Below, one piece after another: positions 46,893 through 57,112 of a DNA stretch of 64,000 bases; position 1 is the stretch's first letter, and the number at the start of each line of letters is the position of its first letter. The notes beneath the pieces are model-generated. The model saw only the letters and a list, made by a program, of their open reading frames with translations. It was not told the DNA's origin and ran no database searches. Source of the DNA: Verrucomicrobiia bacterium (GTDB taxonomy: Bacteria > Verrucomicrobiota > Verrucomicrobiia > Limisphaerales > DASXHY01); contig DASPIL010000098.1 in NCBI GenBank assembly GCA_035629175.1, positions 27,677-91,676 of the forward strand, read 5' to 3'. The translations under genes were made by a program, and so were the position numbers.

Positions 46893-49800
46893 ATGAACAG
46901 TTCACACTTGAAACGGTTTGGCTTTCTAAGCGCAATCATCGGCGCCGGCGTGGCGACAGCGCCCGCGGCGGACATCTCTCTGACGGCGAACGACCCATTT
47001 GGAGAGTCGTCCTTCAACACATCGGGGACATGGCAGAATGCCGCGCCTCCCAGTCCTGGAAATGATTACTTCACCGGCAACTTCCGCATGCGCACCCCCG
47101 CGGATGGAAATAGTTACACGTTCGGTGGCAATTCGCTCGCCGCTAACAATACTCCTGCGGCCGACGCTTCGGCTGGGATAGGATACAAAGGATTGGGAAC
47201 GAACGGCGTCCTTACGGCAAACTGGGTGCTCGATGGGGGACAGATTTATCACCTGAACGGGGTCACCGATCTCTTCCAGCTCGCGGGAACCTTGACCATC
47301 ACTCCCAATGGCGGTGAGTTGTGGGCAAAGCAGGGTGATCTTCTCGTGCTGGCGCCCATCACTGGCGCAGGCCCTCTGACCATTCCAGCCACCGATGCTC
47401 CTGCTGAAACAGGGGCGCGATTCGTGAACCTGCGCGGGAACAACTCTGGTTACACAGGCGTGATCACGCTCATTGGAAAGCTGAGTGTGATTGCAGAAGA
47501 GAATCTCGGCGGCAACCCGTCAACGCTCGTGCCGAACCAACTTGCGTTCGAAGGCGGCATTCTCAGCACCACCAATACATTCACCATCGATGACGCCAAT
47601 CGCGGGCTCAATGTCGGAGCCAGCGGCACGATCAATGTGAGCAACCCCGACACGAATACTGTTTCGGTTCTCACCATATCCAGCCCCCTTTCGGGCTTTG
47701 GTGGGTTAACGAAGACGGGCAATGGAACGCTGGCGCTTTCCGGCGCGAACAACGAGTTCTTTGGCGGGGTGACGGTTTCCGCAGGGCGGCTCAACCTTCA
47801 AAGTCCAACGGCCCTCGGTTTCGGAACGCTCACGTTGAACGCTGGTGCGCTTTTGGACAATGCCAGCGGCGGAGACATAACGCTGGTTAACAACAATCCG
47901 CAAACATGGACCGGTAACTTCTCCTTTGTTGGAACTCGCAACCTCGACATGGGGACCGGAGGTGCCGCCCTGAACGCCAATGTCGCGGTGACGGTATCGA
48001 ACCAGACACTCACAGTCGGCGCCATCACTGATGATGGCGGCTTGCGCAGCCTCACGAAGCAAGGTCCCGGCACTCTGGCTATCAACGGCGGAGCGTTCTA
48101 CGGCGGCAGCACGTTCGTGAACGAAGGTGTTCTGTCCCTGATCGGGAACGTCTTCATCAGCAGCCCGGTTGTTAACATCGCATCCAACGCGGTGTTGAAC
48201 GTGGGCGGGAGCGGCCTGCTTCTGAACAGCGGCCAGGTCCTCACTGGCGGCGGGACTGTCAACGGAACTGTTTCCGACAGCGCAGGTGCCACAATCGATC
48301 CTGGAGCGGGAATCGGGACGCTCGCTGTAAATGGAAATCTCACGTTGAACGGCGGAACCGTGAATTTTCAACTGAGCGGCGCCACCACACCAGGCGCCGG
48401 CGTTAATGACCTCGTAACAGTTTCCGGCCAGTTGAATGCCGCGGGTCCAGCCACCGTGAATGTTATCGGCACCCCGGCTGTGGGCACTTACACGTTATTT
48501 GATTACGGAACGTTCTCTGGAAACCTGGCCAATCTGACGGTGCCGCCTGGTTTCGCGCTAAATAACAACGTCGCAGCGGGAACTATTGAACTCGTCGTGA
48601 CCCATGTGCCCCAGGCACTGACCTGGCAGGGTGACGGAACTGCAAACGTGTGGGACCTCGGGATTACCCCTAACTTTCGACTGAATGGAACTCCGCAGCC
48701 GTTCTTTACTGGGGACGCGGTGACGTTTGACAATACGGGGTCCGGCGTTCCGCCGGTCAACCTGGCCGGGGATCTCTCACCGTCGTCGGTCGTGGTGAAC
48801 AGCTCGCAAAACTATACGTTCACGGGTGGCGGCCTGCTGACCGGCAGCCTGACAAAGAGCGGAACGGGAACACTCGTCCTGGATAACACAAATTCCTATA
48901 CCGGCGCCACGGTGATCAATGGCGGCATCCTGCAACTCGGCGATCCCGCGGGAATGTATGCGGGTGCGGCAGGAACACTGGGCCGCGGGCCTGTGACAAA
49001 CAATGCGCTGCTGGCTATCAACCGCGTCGGCACCCTGACGATCACCAATTCAATCGTCGGTTCGGGCAGTCTCTCGAACTTTGCTGGAAGCACGGTATTG
49101 TCCGGAAGCAACAGTTACACGGGCGTCACGGTGATCAGCGGCGGTTCGGTCCAGGTGGCGCACAACGCAGCGCTTGGCGCAACGAATGGCGCCACGATTG
49201 TGCAAGGGAGCGGCCAATTGAATGCCTTTAATGCGCGCGCGATCGATGAAAACATTGTCCTCAATCCAGCGGACACAACCACCATGGCACTGCGCAACGG
49301 TGGAAATCAGGTCTTTACGATCAATGGCACCGTCGCGTTGAACAGTGACACTGCCGTCCAGGTCGACGGCGGTTCCACAATGGTGTTCTCGAACCAGGTC
49401 AGCGGCCCTGGCGCTCTGATCAAAAATGTAAGTGGAACCCTTACGCTGGCGGGCTCGAACACGTTCAGTGGCGGTCTTTCCATCAACTCCGGGACGTTGA
49501 TCCTTGCCAATAATAATGCGCTCGGCAACTCGCAGGTAACGCTCACGAGCACGACGGGCGGCCCGGGCCTTAGCGGCACGCGCGTCACTCTGTCCGGCGG
49601 CGTGACCATTCCCGCAACGAAGTCGCTCACGTTGCCGTCTTCCGGTTCCGGAACCGTTCGTTCGGCACTCGTCGGCACGGGCGCTGGCGTGACGAATGTC
49701 TGGAGCGGGCCCATCACCTTGACTGGCGATTCCGACCCAGGCAACCAGGTCGGCTTTGGAGTTGATGCGAACTCGACCTTTGTGATCAGTGGGAACGTCA

Positions 49801-50651
49801 CAGCGGACGCAAGCTTCCCTGGAAAGATTAACATTCGAGGGAACGGCACGGGCACCGGCATCCTATCTGGAACTGTTGCCCTGGCACCCGAAGGCCAGAT
49901 CCAGGTGGACGACGGTGCCACGTGGGTCATCGCCTCGACAGGCAACACTTGGGGCACCAGCCGCATCGTGAACGGCACCCTGCGATTGGGAGCGAACAAC
50001 GCGTTGCCGACGGCGTCCGTGATCACCGACAATTCGCGATTCGACCTTGCAGGCTTCAACCAAGCGATTGCAGGTCTCAGCGCGGGTGTGGCGATCACCA
50101 ACAGCAGCCTGGTTGCGGATTCCACGTTGACCTACGCGACTCCGAATCAATCGACCTTCACCGGTTCAGTTCGAGACGGAGCACGCAGGTTGAACCTGAC
50201 GATCGCGTCAGGAAATCTCACGCTTACAAGTACGAACACGTTGAATGCTCCACGATCGACCGTCACTGTGAACAGTGGCGCAGTGTTGCAATTGGATTAT
50301 GTCGGAACGAACCGGGTGGCTGCGCTCGTGTTGAACGGTGTGAGCCAGCCGGTTGGGTTCTACAGCAGTGCGAACAGCGGCCCGTTCGTTGGCGGCACGG
50401 GCGTCATTCAGGTCGCGAACCCAGTTCCGACTATTCCCACCACCCTGGGCTTCAGCCGGATGGGCAACAGCCTGATGCTCAACTGGCCGGCTGAATACGC
50501 AGGCTGGATACTGCAGGCTCAAACCAACAGCTTGAGCACGGGGTTGGCGACGAATTGGGTCGATGTCGCGGGCAGCGCCGCGATGACGTCGACCAACATT
50601 GTGATCGACCCCGCCGCGCCTGCCGCCTTTTTTCGGCTCCGCGCTCCGTAA
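46893..50651 (+). CDS. Giant secreted protein with autotransporter-associated beta-strand repeats
   Basis: With the ATG at 46893 this is 1252 residues with a signal peptide (cleavage near APAA). It is a beta-helix built of PATR repeats, each with the pattern L(T/I)KxGxGTLxLxGxNxxxGGxTVxxGxLxL; clear copies begin at GGLTKTGNGTLALSG, GSLTKSGTGTLVLDN and GALIKNVSGTLTLAG. No autotransporter barrel is present. The C-terminus is a small beta domain ending AAFFRLRAP, a type of end common in Verrucomicrobia secreted proteins, perhaps a sorting module. A strong terminator follows. Probably a surface adhesin or stalk protein (inference). Confidence 0.9.
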   Translation: MNSSHLKRFGFLSAIIGAGVATAPAADISLTANDPFGESSFNTSGTWQNAAPPSPGNDYFTGNFRMRTPADGNSYTFGGNSLAANNTPAADASAGIGYKGLGTNGVLTANWVLDGGQIYHLNGVTDLFQLAGTLTITPNGGELWAKQGDLLVLAPITGAGPLTIPATDAPAETGARFVNLRGNNSGYTGVITLIGKLSVIAEENLGGNPSTLVPNQLAFEGGILSTTNTFTIDDANRGLNVGASGTINVSNPDTNTVSVLTISSPLSGFGGLTKTGNGTLALSGANNEFFGGVTVSAGRLNLQSPTALGFGTLTLNAGALLDNASGGDITLVNNNPQTWTGNFSFVGTRNLDMGTGGAALNANVAVTVSNQTLTVGAITDDGGLRSLTKQGPGTLAINGGAFYGGSTFVNEGVLSLIGNVFISSPVVNIASNAVLNVGGSGLLLNSGQVLTGGGTVNGTVSDSAGATIDPGAGIGTLAVNGNLTLNGGTVNFQLSGATTPGAGVNDLVTVSGQLNAAGPATVNVIGTPAVGTYTLFDYGTFSGNLANLTVPPGFALNNNVAAGTIELVVTHVPQALTWQGDGTANVWDLGITPNFRLNGTPQPFFTGDAVTFDNTGSGVPPVNLAGDLSPSSVVVNSSQNYTFTGGGLLTGSLTKSGTGTLVLDNTNSYTGATVINGGILQLGDPAGMYAGAAGTLGRGPVTNNALLAINRVGTLTITNSIVGSGSLSNFAGSTVLSGSNSYTGVTVISGGSVQVAHNAALGATNGATIVQGSGQLNAFNARAIDENIVLNPADTTTMALRNGGNQVFTINGTVALNSDTAVQVDGGSTMVFSNQVSGPGALIKNVSGTLTLAGSNTFSGGLSINSGTLILANNNALGNSQVTLTSTTGGPGLSGTRVTLSGGVTIPATKSLTLPSSGSGTVRSALVGTGAGVTNVWSGPITLTGDSDPGNQVGFGVDANSTFVISGNVTADASFPGKINIRGNGTGTGILSGTVALAPEGQIQVDDGATWVIASTGNTWGTSRIVNGTLRLGANNALPTASVITDNSRFDLAGFNQAIAGLSAGVAITNSSLVADSTLTYATPNQSTFTGSVRDGARRLNLTIASGNLTLTSTNTLNAPRSTVTVNSGAVLQLDYVGTNRVAALVLNGVSQPVGFYSSANSGPFVGGTGVIQVANPVPTIPTTLGFSRMGNSLMLNWPAEYAGWILQAQTNSLSTGLATNWVDVAGSAAMTSTNIVIDPAAPAAFFRLRAP

Positions 50652-50668
50652 TCGTGCTTCGAACTCAC

Positions 50669-50699
50669 AACCGCCGCAGGCAAACTGCGGCGGTTTTTT
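50669..50699 (+). terminator. Strong rho-independent terminator
   Basis: A perfect 10-bp stem (50669-50678 with 50686-50695) with loop GGCAAAC is followed by a T tract. It begins 18 bases after the autotransporter-repeat stop. Confidence 0.9.
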
Positions 50700-50798
50700 G
50701 TTTCCAGCGAGGCGTTGAACCACCGGAACGAAATTTCCCGGCTTCCCTTTTGCGGTTGCGCAAAACACAATCCCGCGGCGATTCAACGACTCACATGC

Positions 50799-51836
50799 AT
50801 GAGCACTAGCAAACCTATCTATATTGGCACCGACGGCGGCGCTACGACATCCAAGGTGAATGGCGTCTGGGAAAACGGTGAGGCAATCTCGACTAAACTG
50901 CTCCAACGGCCCACCAATTCACAGAACGGGCCCGATGCTGTCATCGCGAGCTGGATTGAATCCATCGGCATTTTTCTGCAACAGAATGGGCTGAGTTGGG
51001 ATCAGGTGCGCGGGGCGGGGCTGGCCATTCCGGGGCCGTACCTCGGGTACGGCATTCTGGACAAATCCGCGAACCTGCCAGCGAGCTTTGCCGGGTGGGA
51101 CGTTCACACGGCTTACAGCAAGGCGCTCGCGCAAGCCGCGGGACGCGATGTGCCGCTGATCGTTGGCAACGACGGAAACTTCGGCGGAGTGGGGGAGGCG
51201 CGTTATGCGCGTGGCGATTCGAGGGCGTCAGTCCTGATGCTGATGCCGGGTTCAGGCTTGGGCTGCGCTTACATTGATCAGAATGGCCTCCCGCTCGACG
51301 GCGATACCCTGGCGGGCATGGAGGCTGGCCACATGCCTGCGCCGCTGCACTTGTTGGGCGTCAAGCCATTCACGTGCGGTTGCGGCAAGGATTGGGGTTG
51401 TATCGAAGCCTACACAACGATCTCCGGGTTGCCTCAACTTCTCGCCGAGAAATTGCCAGCGCATCCGAGTCACGAACTCGCAACTGCTCCGGGAACCGCC
51501 AAGGAAAAAGCGCTGTCGCTTCGCAGCAGGGCACAGAAGGGCGATCCGCTCGCCCTCGACATTTTTGATTTTCAGGCACGGGCAATGGGTCTCCACATCG
51601 CCAATCTTGCGATGGCTCTCGATCCCGGAATTGTTGTTATCGGCGGCGGACTGATGGATCCCGAGGCGACGACGCCGGATTTTCGCGAACGATACCTGCG
51701 CAAGATGCGCGAGGCCGCGGAGCCATACATCTGGGCACAGCAACGAAAGACCCTTCGGATTGTGCCGGCTGTATTGGGGGATTTGTCGCAAGCTATCGGG
51801 GCTGCGTTGGTGGCTTTGTATCGGGAAAAGCCGTGA
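50799..51836 (+). CDS. ROK family sugar kinase
   Basis: With the ATG at 50799 this is 345 residues. The ATP-binding phosphate-1 motif (YIGTDGGATTSK), the catalytic Asp in VGNDGNFGG, and the zinc-binding CGCGKDWGCIE of ROK kinases are present, followed by VVIGGGLMDPE. Family members phosphorylate glucose, N-acetylglucosamine, mannose or related sugars. There is no N-terminal DNA-binding domain, so it is a kinase, not a ROK repressor. It lies 51 bases before the ABC-F gene, possibly in one transcript. Confidence 0.9.
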   Translation: MSTSKPIYIGTDGGATTSKVNGVWENGEAISTKLLQRPTNSQNGPDAVIASWIESIGIFLQQNGLSWDQVRGAGLAIPGPYLGYGILDKSANLPASFAGWDVHTAYSKALAQAAGRDVPLIVGNDGNFGGVGEARYARGDSRASVLMLMPGSGLGCAYIDQNGLPLDGDTLAGMEAGHMPAPLHLLGVKPFTCGCGKDWGCIEAYTTISGLPQLLAEKLPAHPSHELATAPGTAKEKALSLRSRAQKGDPLALDIFDFQARAMGLHIANLAMALDPGIVVIGGGLMDPEATTPDFRERYLRKMREAAEPYIWAQQRKTLRIVPAVLGDLSQAIGAALVALYREKP

Positions 51837-51887
51837 TAAACCCAGTCCCGATTTGCGTCGCGCGCGCGGCAAGCTAGGCTATCCGGA

Positions 51888-53798
51888 ATGTCCCAGGTCA
51901 TTTCTGCCACAGATATTGTTGTTCGTTACCACGACCGTGCCGTGCTCAATGGTGCGACACTGGGAATCCAAGAGGGTGAGCGCATCGGCCTGGTTGGTCG
52001 AAATGGATCGGGAAAGACAACGTTCCTGAAGCTTCTTGCCGGTTTGCTTGAACCCGATTCCGGCGAAGTGAGCCGCCGACGCGATCTCGTTATCAGTTAC
52101 CTTTCCCAGGATTTCACATTGGATCCTGCGCTCGATGTCCGCGGAAACGTACGGTCCGGTGCTCGCCACGTCTTGGATTTGATAGATGAATTCGAGTCGC
52201 TTCCGGCGGATTCCAGCCGTCATGAGCAGCTGGAACATCGCATTCACGCGCTGGAAGGGTGGACCCTCGATTCTCGCATCGAAACTGCGCTCGCGCACTT
52301 GAACTGCCCTGACGGCGAGCGCTCTATTTCATCTCTTTCGGGTGGTGAAAAAAGGCGGGTGGCCCTCGCGCGGGCAATCGTTTCGCGCCCTGATTTCCTC
52401 ATCCTTGACGAGCCGACGAACCATCTGGATCCGGAGTCGATCGAATGGGTGGCGGAATTTCTGGAAGGGTTTTCCGGGACATTTCTCGTCGTGACCCATG
52501 ATCGTTACTTTCTGGACGAGGTGGTCAACCGCATGGTGGAGCTGAGCGACGGCAGATTCTTTTGGCACGAGGGAAATTATACCGATTATCTGCTCGCCAA
52601 AGCGGAGCGTCAGGCGGCAGACGCAACGCTGGAGCACAAGCGGCAGATGTTTCTGAAGAAGGAGCTCGAGTGGGTGCGCACTGGCCCGCGAGCGCAGCGT
52701 TCCAAGGCGAAGAATCGTTTCGAGCGCTATTACGAGGTGGCTGCGCAGGGCGGGCCTGCGGCTGACGAAGAAGTTGAACTGGTAATTCCGCCACCCCCGC
52801 CACTGGGGAATCGCACCGTCGAGTTGTCAAACCTTGGCATGACTCTTGGCGAACGACGGTTGTTCAGCGGGTTTAATTTCACGTTTGAGAATGGGCAGCG
52901 AATCGGGGTCTGTGGACGCAATGGGCTGGGTAAGACGACGCTTCTGAGAATCATCATCGGCCAGCTTCAACCTACTGAAGGAACCGTAAAGATCGGCCAG
53001 TTGACGCGGTTCAATTATGTGGACCAGGGCCGATTGCAGTTGAATGACGAGCGCACCGTGCTGGATGAGCTCGCCGACGGGAGCGAGTTTGTTCAATGGG
53101 GTGAGTCGAAACTATCGCTCCGCGCGTACTTGAAGCGCTTTCTCTTTGCTGATGACCGGATCAGCATGCAGGTGAAGCATCTGAGCGGAGGAGAACGCAG
53201 CAGATTATTGCTCGCGCGAATTTTGAAGAGCGGCGGCAACTTTTTGATCCTGGATGAACCGACCAACGATCTCGACCTGCCGACATTGCGGGTGCTCGAG
53301 GAAGCGCTGATCGCTTTCCCGGGAGTTGTCTGTGTTGTCAGTCACGACCGTTATTTTCTGAATCGCGTCTGCACCGACATTCTCGCCTTTGAAGGAGATG
53401 AGCGAATTTGCCACAGCGTGGGAGATTACGATTACTACGCTGAAAAGAAGAAGCGCGCGCAAGCTTCAGCGGGGCGTCAAAGCGCGGCAATTATTTCGAC
53501 CAACAAGACGACTGCGAGCGCGGCCGCGGCGTCTGGCAAGGCATCACGACCTCGAAAGCTCTCATTCAAGGAAAGTCGCGAGTTGGAGCAGATGGAATCC
53601 CGGGTTCTCGCCGCGGAGGAAGACATCAAGCGGATAGAAACCCTCTTCGCCTCTCCGGAATTCCACCGCACTCATGCAGCGGAAACACCGCGGCTGCTCG
53701 CGGAGCTGGCGGCCAACAAGGAGAAGCTGAATCAGTTATACGGCCGCTGGCAGGAGTTGGAGGCGGTCAGGGCAGCCTGGACCGCCAATGGGGACTGA
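51888..53798 (+). CDS. ABC-F family ATPase (Uup-like)
   Basis: This 636-residue protein has two ABC modules and no membrane part: Walker A GRNGSGKTT and GRNGLGKTT, signatures SLSGGEKRR and HLSGGERSR, Walker B FLILDEPTNHLDP and FLILDEPTNDLDL. The linker between modules is short (about residues 240-305). A C-terminal coiled coil (about 560-630) matches the Uup-type DNA/RNA-binding tail. ABC-F proteins bind the ribosomal E site; Uup-like members affect transposon excision and ribosome function. Confidence 0.93.
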   Translation: MSQVISATDIVVRYHDRAVLNGATLGIQEGERIGLVGRNGSGKTTFLKLLAGLLEPDSGEVSRRRDLVISYLSQDFTLDPALDVRGNVRSGARHVLDLIDEFESLPADSSRHEQLEHRIHALEGWTLDSRIETALAHLNCPDGERSISSLSGGEKRRVALARAIVSRPDFLILDEPTNHLDPESIEWVAEFLEGFSGTFLVVTHDRYFLDEVVNRMVELSDGRFFWHEGNYTDYLLAKAERQAADATLEHKRQMFLKKELEWVRTGPRAQRSKAKNRFERYYEVAAQGGPAADEEVELVIPPPPPLGNRTVELSNLGMTLGERRLFSGFNFTFENGQRIGVCGRNGLGKTTLLRIIIGQLQPTEGTVKIGQLTRFNYVDQGRLQLNDERTVLDELADGSEFVQWGESKLSLRAYLKRFLFADDRISMQVKHLSGGERSRLLLARILKSGGNFLILDEPTNDLDLPTLRVLEEALIAFPGVVCVVSHDRYFLNRVCTDILAFEGDERICHSVGDYDYYAEKKKRAQASAGRQSAAIISTNKTTASAAAASGKASRPRKLSFKESRELEQMESRVLAAEEDIKRIETLFASPEFHRTHAAETPRLLAELAANKEKLNQLYGRWQELEAVRAAWTANGD

Positions 53799-53890
53799 AA
53801 GGAATCAAATCCGTTGCCTGTGGTTGAGGACCCTTCGCGCGTGCATTCGACCGGCGGTCGATCTGTAGAAAAGCTGACTGCCGCTGGCCG

Positions 53891-54298
53891 TCAGCGAACC
53901 AGTCGCAGCGCGATTTGCTTGTCGATTTCAGCCGCAAGTTCAATATCCGAGCCGCCGCTTGATGTGCGGGTTTGGACAGCCAGGCCGGTGACCTGGGGTT
54001 CCACCTGCTCGATGCGCACCCAAACCGTCCGCTGGTTTACCTTGCCTTCAACCGTGCGGATGATATTGCCAATGGCGTTGGTTTGACCGTAAACGATGCC
54101 TTCGTTCACAAGGGTCCCGTTGTAGGCAACGACTTCCTTTGCGGCCTGAAATACCTGGTCGGCGGGCCGCTCGTATCGCGACTCAATGCGGTCTTTCACA
54201 AAAGGAACCGCGGCTGTTTTTCGGCCAGTCACGGTTTCCACGCAACCTGTTGCGATGATTGCTGCGCCCAAGACGCCCGCGAGAAATCGAATATTCAT
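53891..54298 (-). CDS. Small lipoprotein
   Basis: With the ATG at 54298 this is 135 residues with a lipoprotein signal (FLAGVLGAAIIATGC, Cys about 19). The mature part is a small mixed domain (RYERPADQVFQAAKEVVAYNG; RTVWVRIEQVEPQVTGLAVQTRT) that resembles DUF3568-type lipoproteins, though this match is from memory. It is likely anchored in the envelope. It is divergent from larE, with 91 bases between the start codons, and convergent with the ABC-F gene. Confidence 0.75.
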   Translation of the reverse strand: MNIRFLAGVLGAAIIATGCVETVTGRKTAAVPFVKDRIESRYERPADQVFQAAKEVVAYNGTLVNEGIVYGQTNAIGNIIRTVEGKVNQRTVWVRIEQVEPQVTGLAVQTRTSSGGSDIELAAEIDKQIALRLVR

Positions 54299-54389
54299 GC
54301 GTGCATGCAAACACATCCCAGAAGTGCGTCAAGTGGATAGATGCCTCCGGCGGCTCGACATTCCCCGTGGCAGATGCCATTTTAATTCT

Positions 54390-55271
54390 GTGGAAAAACT
54401 TGAACAACTTCGCGCCTTGTTGCGGTCGTACGGATCCTGCCTGGTAGCGTACTCCGGCGGTGTGGACTCCGTGTTTCTGGCGAAGGTCGCTCGCGAGGTG
54501 CTGGGCGACAAATCGCTTGCTGCCATTGCAGACTCGCCCAGTCTCCCGCGCCGGGAATTGCAGGAAGCTCTTGAGTTGGGAATCCGTTTTGACTTCCCCG
54601 TCCGAGTAATCCGAACCAACGAGTTTGAGAATCCCAGTTATACCGCGAATCCCGACAACCGGTGTTACTTCTGCAAACACGAGTTATTCACGGAGCTTGT
54701 TCCACTCGCCCGAACAGAAAATTTTGCTGTGATCGCATACGGGGAGAACGCCAGCGACGTTGGGGATTATCGCCCCGGCGCGCAGGCTGCCAAGGAGTTT
54801 GAGATTCGCGCGCCGTTGAAAGAAGCAGGTTTGACGAAAACTGAAATTCGCGAATTTTCGGCCCAGCTCGGACTGCCCACCGCGGACAAGCCGCAAATGG
54901 CTTGCCTCAGCTCCCGCATCCCCTACGGTCAGGTGGTGACGCCTGAGAAGCTGCACATGATTGAGGCCGCCGAAAACGTGCTCCGGGATCTCGGATTTTA
55001 CGACGTCAGGGTAAGACATCACGAACTTCCGTCTCCGAATATCTCTGGTGCGCCAGCAGTGCAGGCACCGAAAAAAGCCATGTATCTCGCGCGCATTGAA
55101 GTCGGGCAGGCGGAGCTGGCTAAATTCCTGCAGGGACAGGCATCGATCGTCGCGGCCAAGCTCATGGAGTTGGGTTACGCTCACGTGACGCTGGACCTGC
55201 AAGGGTATCGCCGCGGAAGTTTGAACCAACAATTGCCGGCGGCCGCGGAACTGAAATCGGCTGCCAAGTGA
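54390..55271 (+). CDS. larE: ATP-dependent sacrificial sulfur transferase LarE
   Basis: I start at the GTG at 54390 (293 residues). The frame is open upstream to 54186 but overlaps the divergent lipoprotein start. The PP-loop AYSGGVDSVFL is at about 20-30. The sacrificial Cys lies in PQMACLSSRIPYG (about 172). RCYFCKHELF and YGENASDVGDYRPGAQAA are family signatures. LarE adenylates the precursor carboxylates of the nickel-pincer cofactor and donates sulfur from its own Cys. LarB and LarC are not in the window, so the cofactor user is unknown. Confidence 0.93.
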   Translation: MEKLEQLRALLRSYGSCLVAYSGGVDSVFLAKVAREVLGDKSLAAIADSPSLPRRELQEALELGIRFDFPVRVIRTNEFENPSYTANPDNRCYFCKHELFTELVPLARTENFAVIAYGENASDVGDYRPGAQAAKEFEIRAPLKEAGLTKTEIREFSAQLGLPTADKPQMACLSSRIPYGQVVTPEKLHMIEAAENVLRDLGFYDVRVRHHELPSPNISGAPAVQAPKKAMYLARIEVGQAELAKFLQGQASIVAAKLMELGYAHVTLDLQGYRRGSLNQQLPAAAELKSAAK

Positions 55272-55319
55272 CGTTGCAGCGCAACTTTATTCCAACGTGA
55301 GCGTTTAATCAGGATTGCT

Positions 55320-56603
55320 ATGCCCCAGTTCTCTTACAAGGCCCGACGGCGGTCGGGCGAAATGGTTGAGGGCGTCTTGGACGTCGTCGATCGGCCCGCT
55401 GCGGTGATGCAGATCGAGCGGCTTGGGTTGTTTCCGATCGCCATTGAGACCGCGAAGGGAACCCCAGGGCACATGGCTTCAAAGAGCGGAGCGCGGATCA
55501 ATCTCTCGTCGCTTCTCCCCGCCTCGATGAGGGATTCGCTAACGCGGCAACGAAAGCCGAAGCTTCAGGAGTTGGCGACCTTCACTCAACAGATGGCGAA
55601 TCTGCTCAATTCGGGAATGCCATTGACGGTGGCTCTCCACAGCATGAGCCACCTGGAATCGAAAGGCATTCCCAAGTCGGTGAGCAAGGATTTGCGGCAG
55701 GAGGTCATGGAGGGACGCGGCCTTTCCGATGCTATGGCGAAGCAGCCTGTTATCTTTTCCGACCTCTATATCAACATGGTGCGGGCCGGAGAATCGAGTG
55801 GCGCGCTGGTCGATGTATTGCGCCGGATGGCAGCGCACTTTCAACAGTTCGCGGAGGTTCAATCGAAGTTCCTTTCGGCGATGATCTACCCTGCGCTTGT
55901 TTGCGGGGTGGGAATTCTGATGATCGGATTTTTTGTTGTTTTCATGCTTCCGCGGTTCATGGAAATGTTCGAGGGGTTTGAGGTCGAACTGCCGTTGCCC
56001 ACTCGAATGCTGATTGGCTTCAGTCACGCGGTCACAACCTTCTGGTGGCTCGTCCTGCTCGGCTCGGCCGCGTTGGCGATCATGATAGGCAAGTTCCGGA
56101 ACAGCGCGTCCGGAAAGCGCAAAATAGACGAGTGGAAGATGAAGCTGCCGGTATTCGGCAAGGTGGTTCGCCTGAATTTGTTCGGCCAATTCGCCCGCAC
56201 CCTCTCAACGCTGCTGCACAACGGCGTTCCAGTGCTGACGGCTTTGCGGATCACGGAACAAGTGATGCCCAATCACATCATCAAGGAGGCCGTGGCGAAA
56301 GCTCGAGAAGAGGTAACGGACGGAAAGACCTTGGCTCAACCGCTGGCGCGAAGCCGCATTTTTCCTCAGCTCATGGTCGACCTGGTGAAAATTGGGGAGG
56401 AGACAGGCGATGTGCCGGGCGCCTTGTCGAACATCGCTGATACCTACGAAAGCGAACTGCAAGTCAGCCTTCGTGCCATGACAAACCTCATCGAACCGGT
56501 GTTGATCATCCTGATGGCGGTCGTCGTTGGGTTCCTCCTGATCAGCGTGCTTTTACCCATGTTCAAGCTGATCTCCAGCATCAGCGAAAGCGCCGGCCGA
56601 TGA
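55320..56603 (+). CDS. gspF: Type II secretion inner-membrane protein GspF
   Basis: This 427-residue protein has the two cytoplasmic helical domains of GspF (about 80-200 and 285-400; FTQQMANLLNSGMPLTVAL and FARTLSTLLHNGVPVLTAL), with membrane helices at about 200-225, 240-260 and 405-425. GspF is the platform protein of the type II secretion or type IV pilus machine. It overlaps gspH by four bases (ATGA) and heads a tight pseudopilin operon. No ATPase, secretin or major pseudopilin gene is here, so the rest of the machine is elsewhere. Confidence 0.94.
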   Translation: MPQFSYKARRRSGEMVEGVLDVVDRPAAVMQIERLGLFPIAIETAKGTPGHMASKSGARINLSSLLPASMRDSLTRQRKPKLQELATFTQQMANLLNSGMPLTVALHSMSHLESKGIPKSVSKDLRQEVMEGRGLSDAMAKQPVIFSDLYINMVRAGESSGALVDVLRRMAAHFQQFAEVQSKFLSAMIYPALVCGVGILMIGFFVVFMLPRFMEMFEGFEVELPLPTRMLIGFSHAVTTFWWLVLLGSAALAIMIGKFRNSASGKRKIDEWKMKLPVFGKVVRLNLFGQFARTLSTLLHNGVPVLTALRITEQVMPNHIIKEAVAKAREEVTDGKTLAQPLARSRIFPQLMVDLVKIGEETGDVPGALSNIADTYESELQVSLRAMTNLIEPVLIILMAVVVGFLLISVLLPMFKLISSISESAGR

Positions 56604-57112
56604 ACCTGCGTCACCATATCGGCACTTCCGTGGCGCAACGGATCGGTGGTCCTTACAAGGCGTTCACTTTGATCGAGATCATGGTGGTCGTCGCGATCAT
56701 CGGCATGATTATGGCGGCGGGCGTTCCGACGTTCTACAACGCACTGCGGAAGGAAGGCTTTCGCAAAACGGTCAGCGATATCCAGGAGGTGTGTGAGTCT
56801 GCGCGACGCCAGGCGATTCTCCAAAGCCGCATGACCGAAGTGGTGTTTCATCCGCAGGAGGGAACCTGTCATGTTGTCGGAGGAGGCACATCTCGCAGTG
56901 CGCGGATTGAGGCGGCGCGGATCGAAATGCTGGACATTAACCTGCGGGAATACCGTGATGCTGAGGTTGCTCGGGTCCGCTTTTATCCAAACGGCACAAG
57001 CGACGAACTGACCTTGATCCTGCAATCGGACGAGCACCAGTGGAGAAAGATCTCCGTCGAGCTTACGACTGCAATGGTTTCAGTCGACAGCGATCCAAAT
57101 AAATGGCGATGA
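56600..57112 (+). CDS. gspH: Minor pseudopilin, GspH-like
   Basis: This 170-residue protein has a long leader and a prepilin site (KAFTLIEIMVVVAIIGMIMAAG), then a GspH/FimT-type globular domain (RRQAILQSRMTEVVFHPQEG; VRFYPNGTSDELTLIL). It would be cleaved by prepilin peptidase and join the tip of the pseudopilus. Overlaps on both sides (ATGA) point to translational coupling. Confidence 0.88.
   Translation: MNLRHHIGTSVAQRIGGPYKAFTLIEIMVVVAIIGMIMAAGVPTFYNALRKEGFRKTVSDIQEVCESARRQAILQSRMTEVVFHPQEGTCHVVGGGTSRSARIEAARIEMLDINLREYRDAEVARVRFYPNGTSDELTLILQSDEHQWRKISVELTTAMVSVDSDPNKWR

Noticed and set aside
49307..50125. 272-codon open frame antisense to the autotransporter-repeat gene
   Set aside because: It arises from the Thr/Gly-rich repeat composition on the coding strand.
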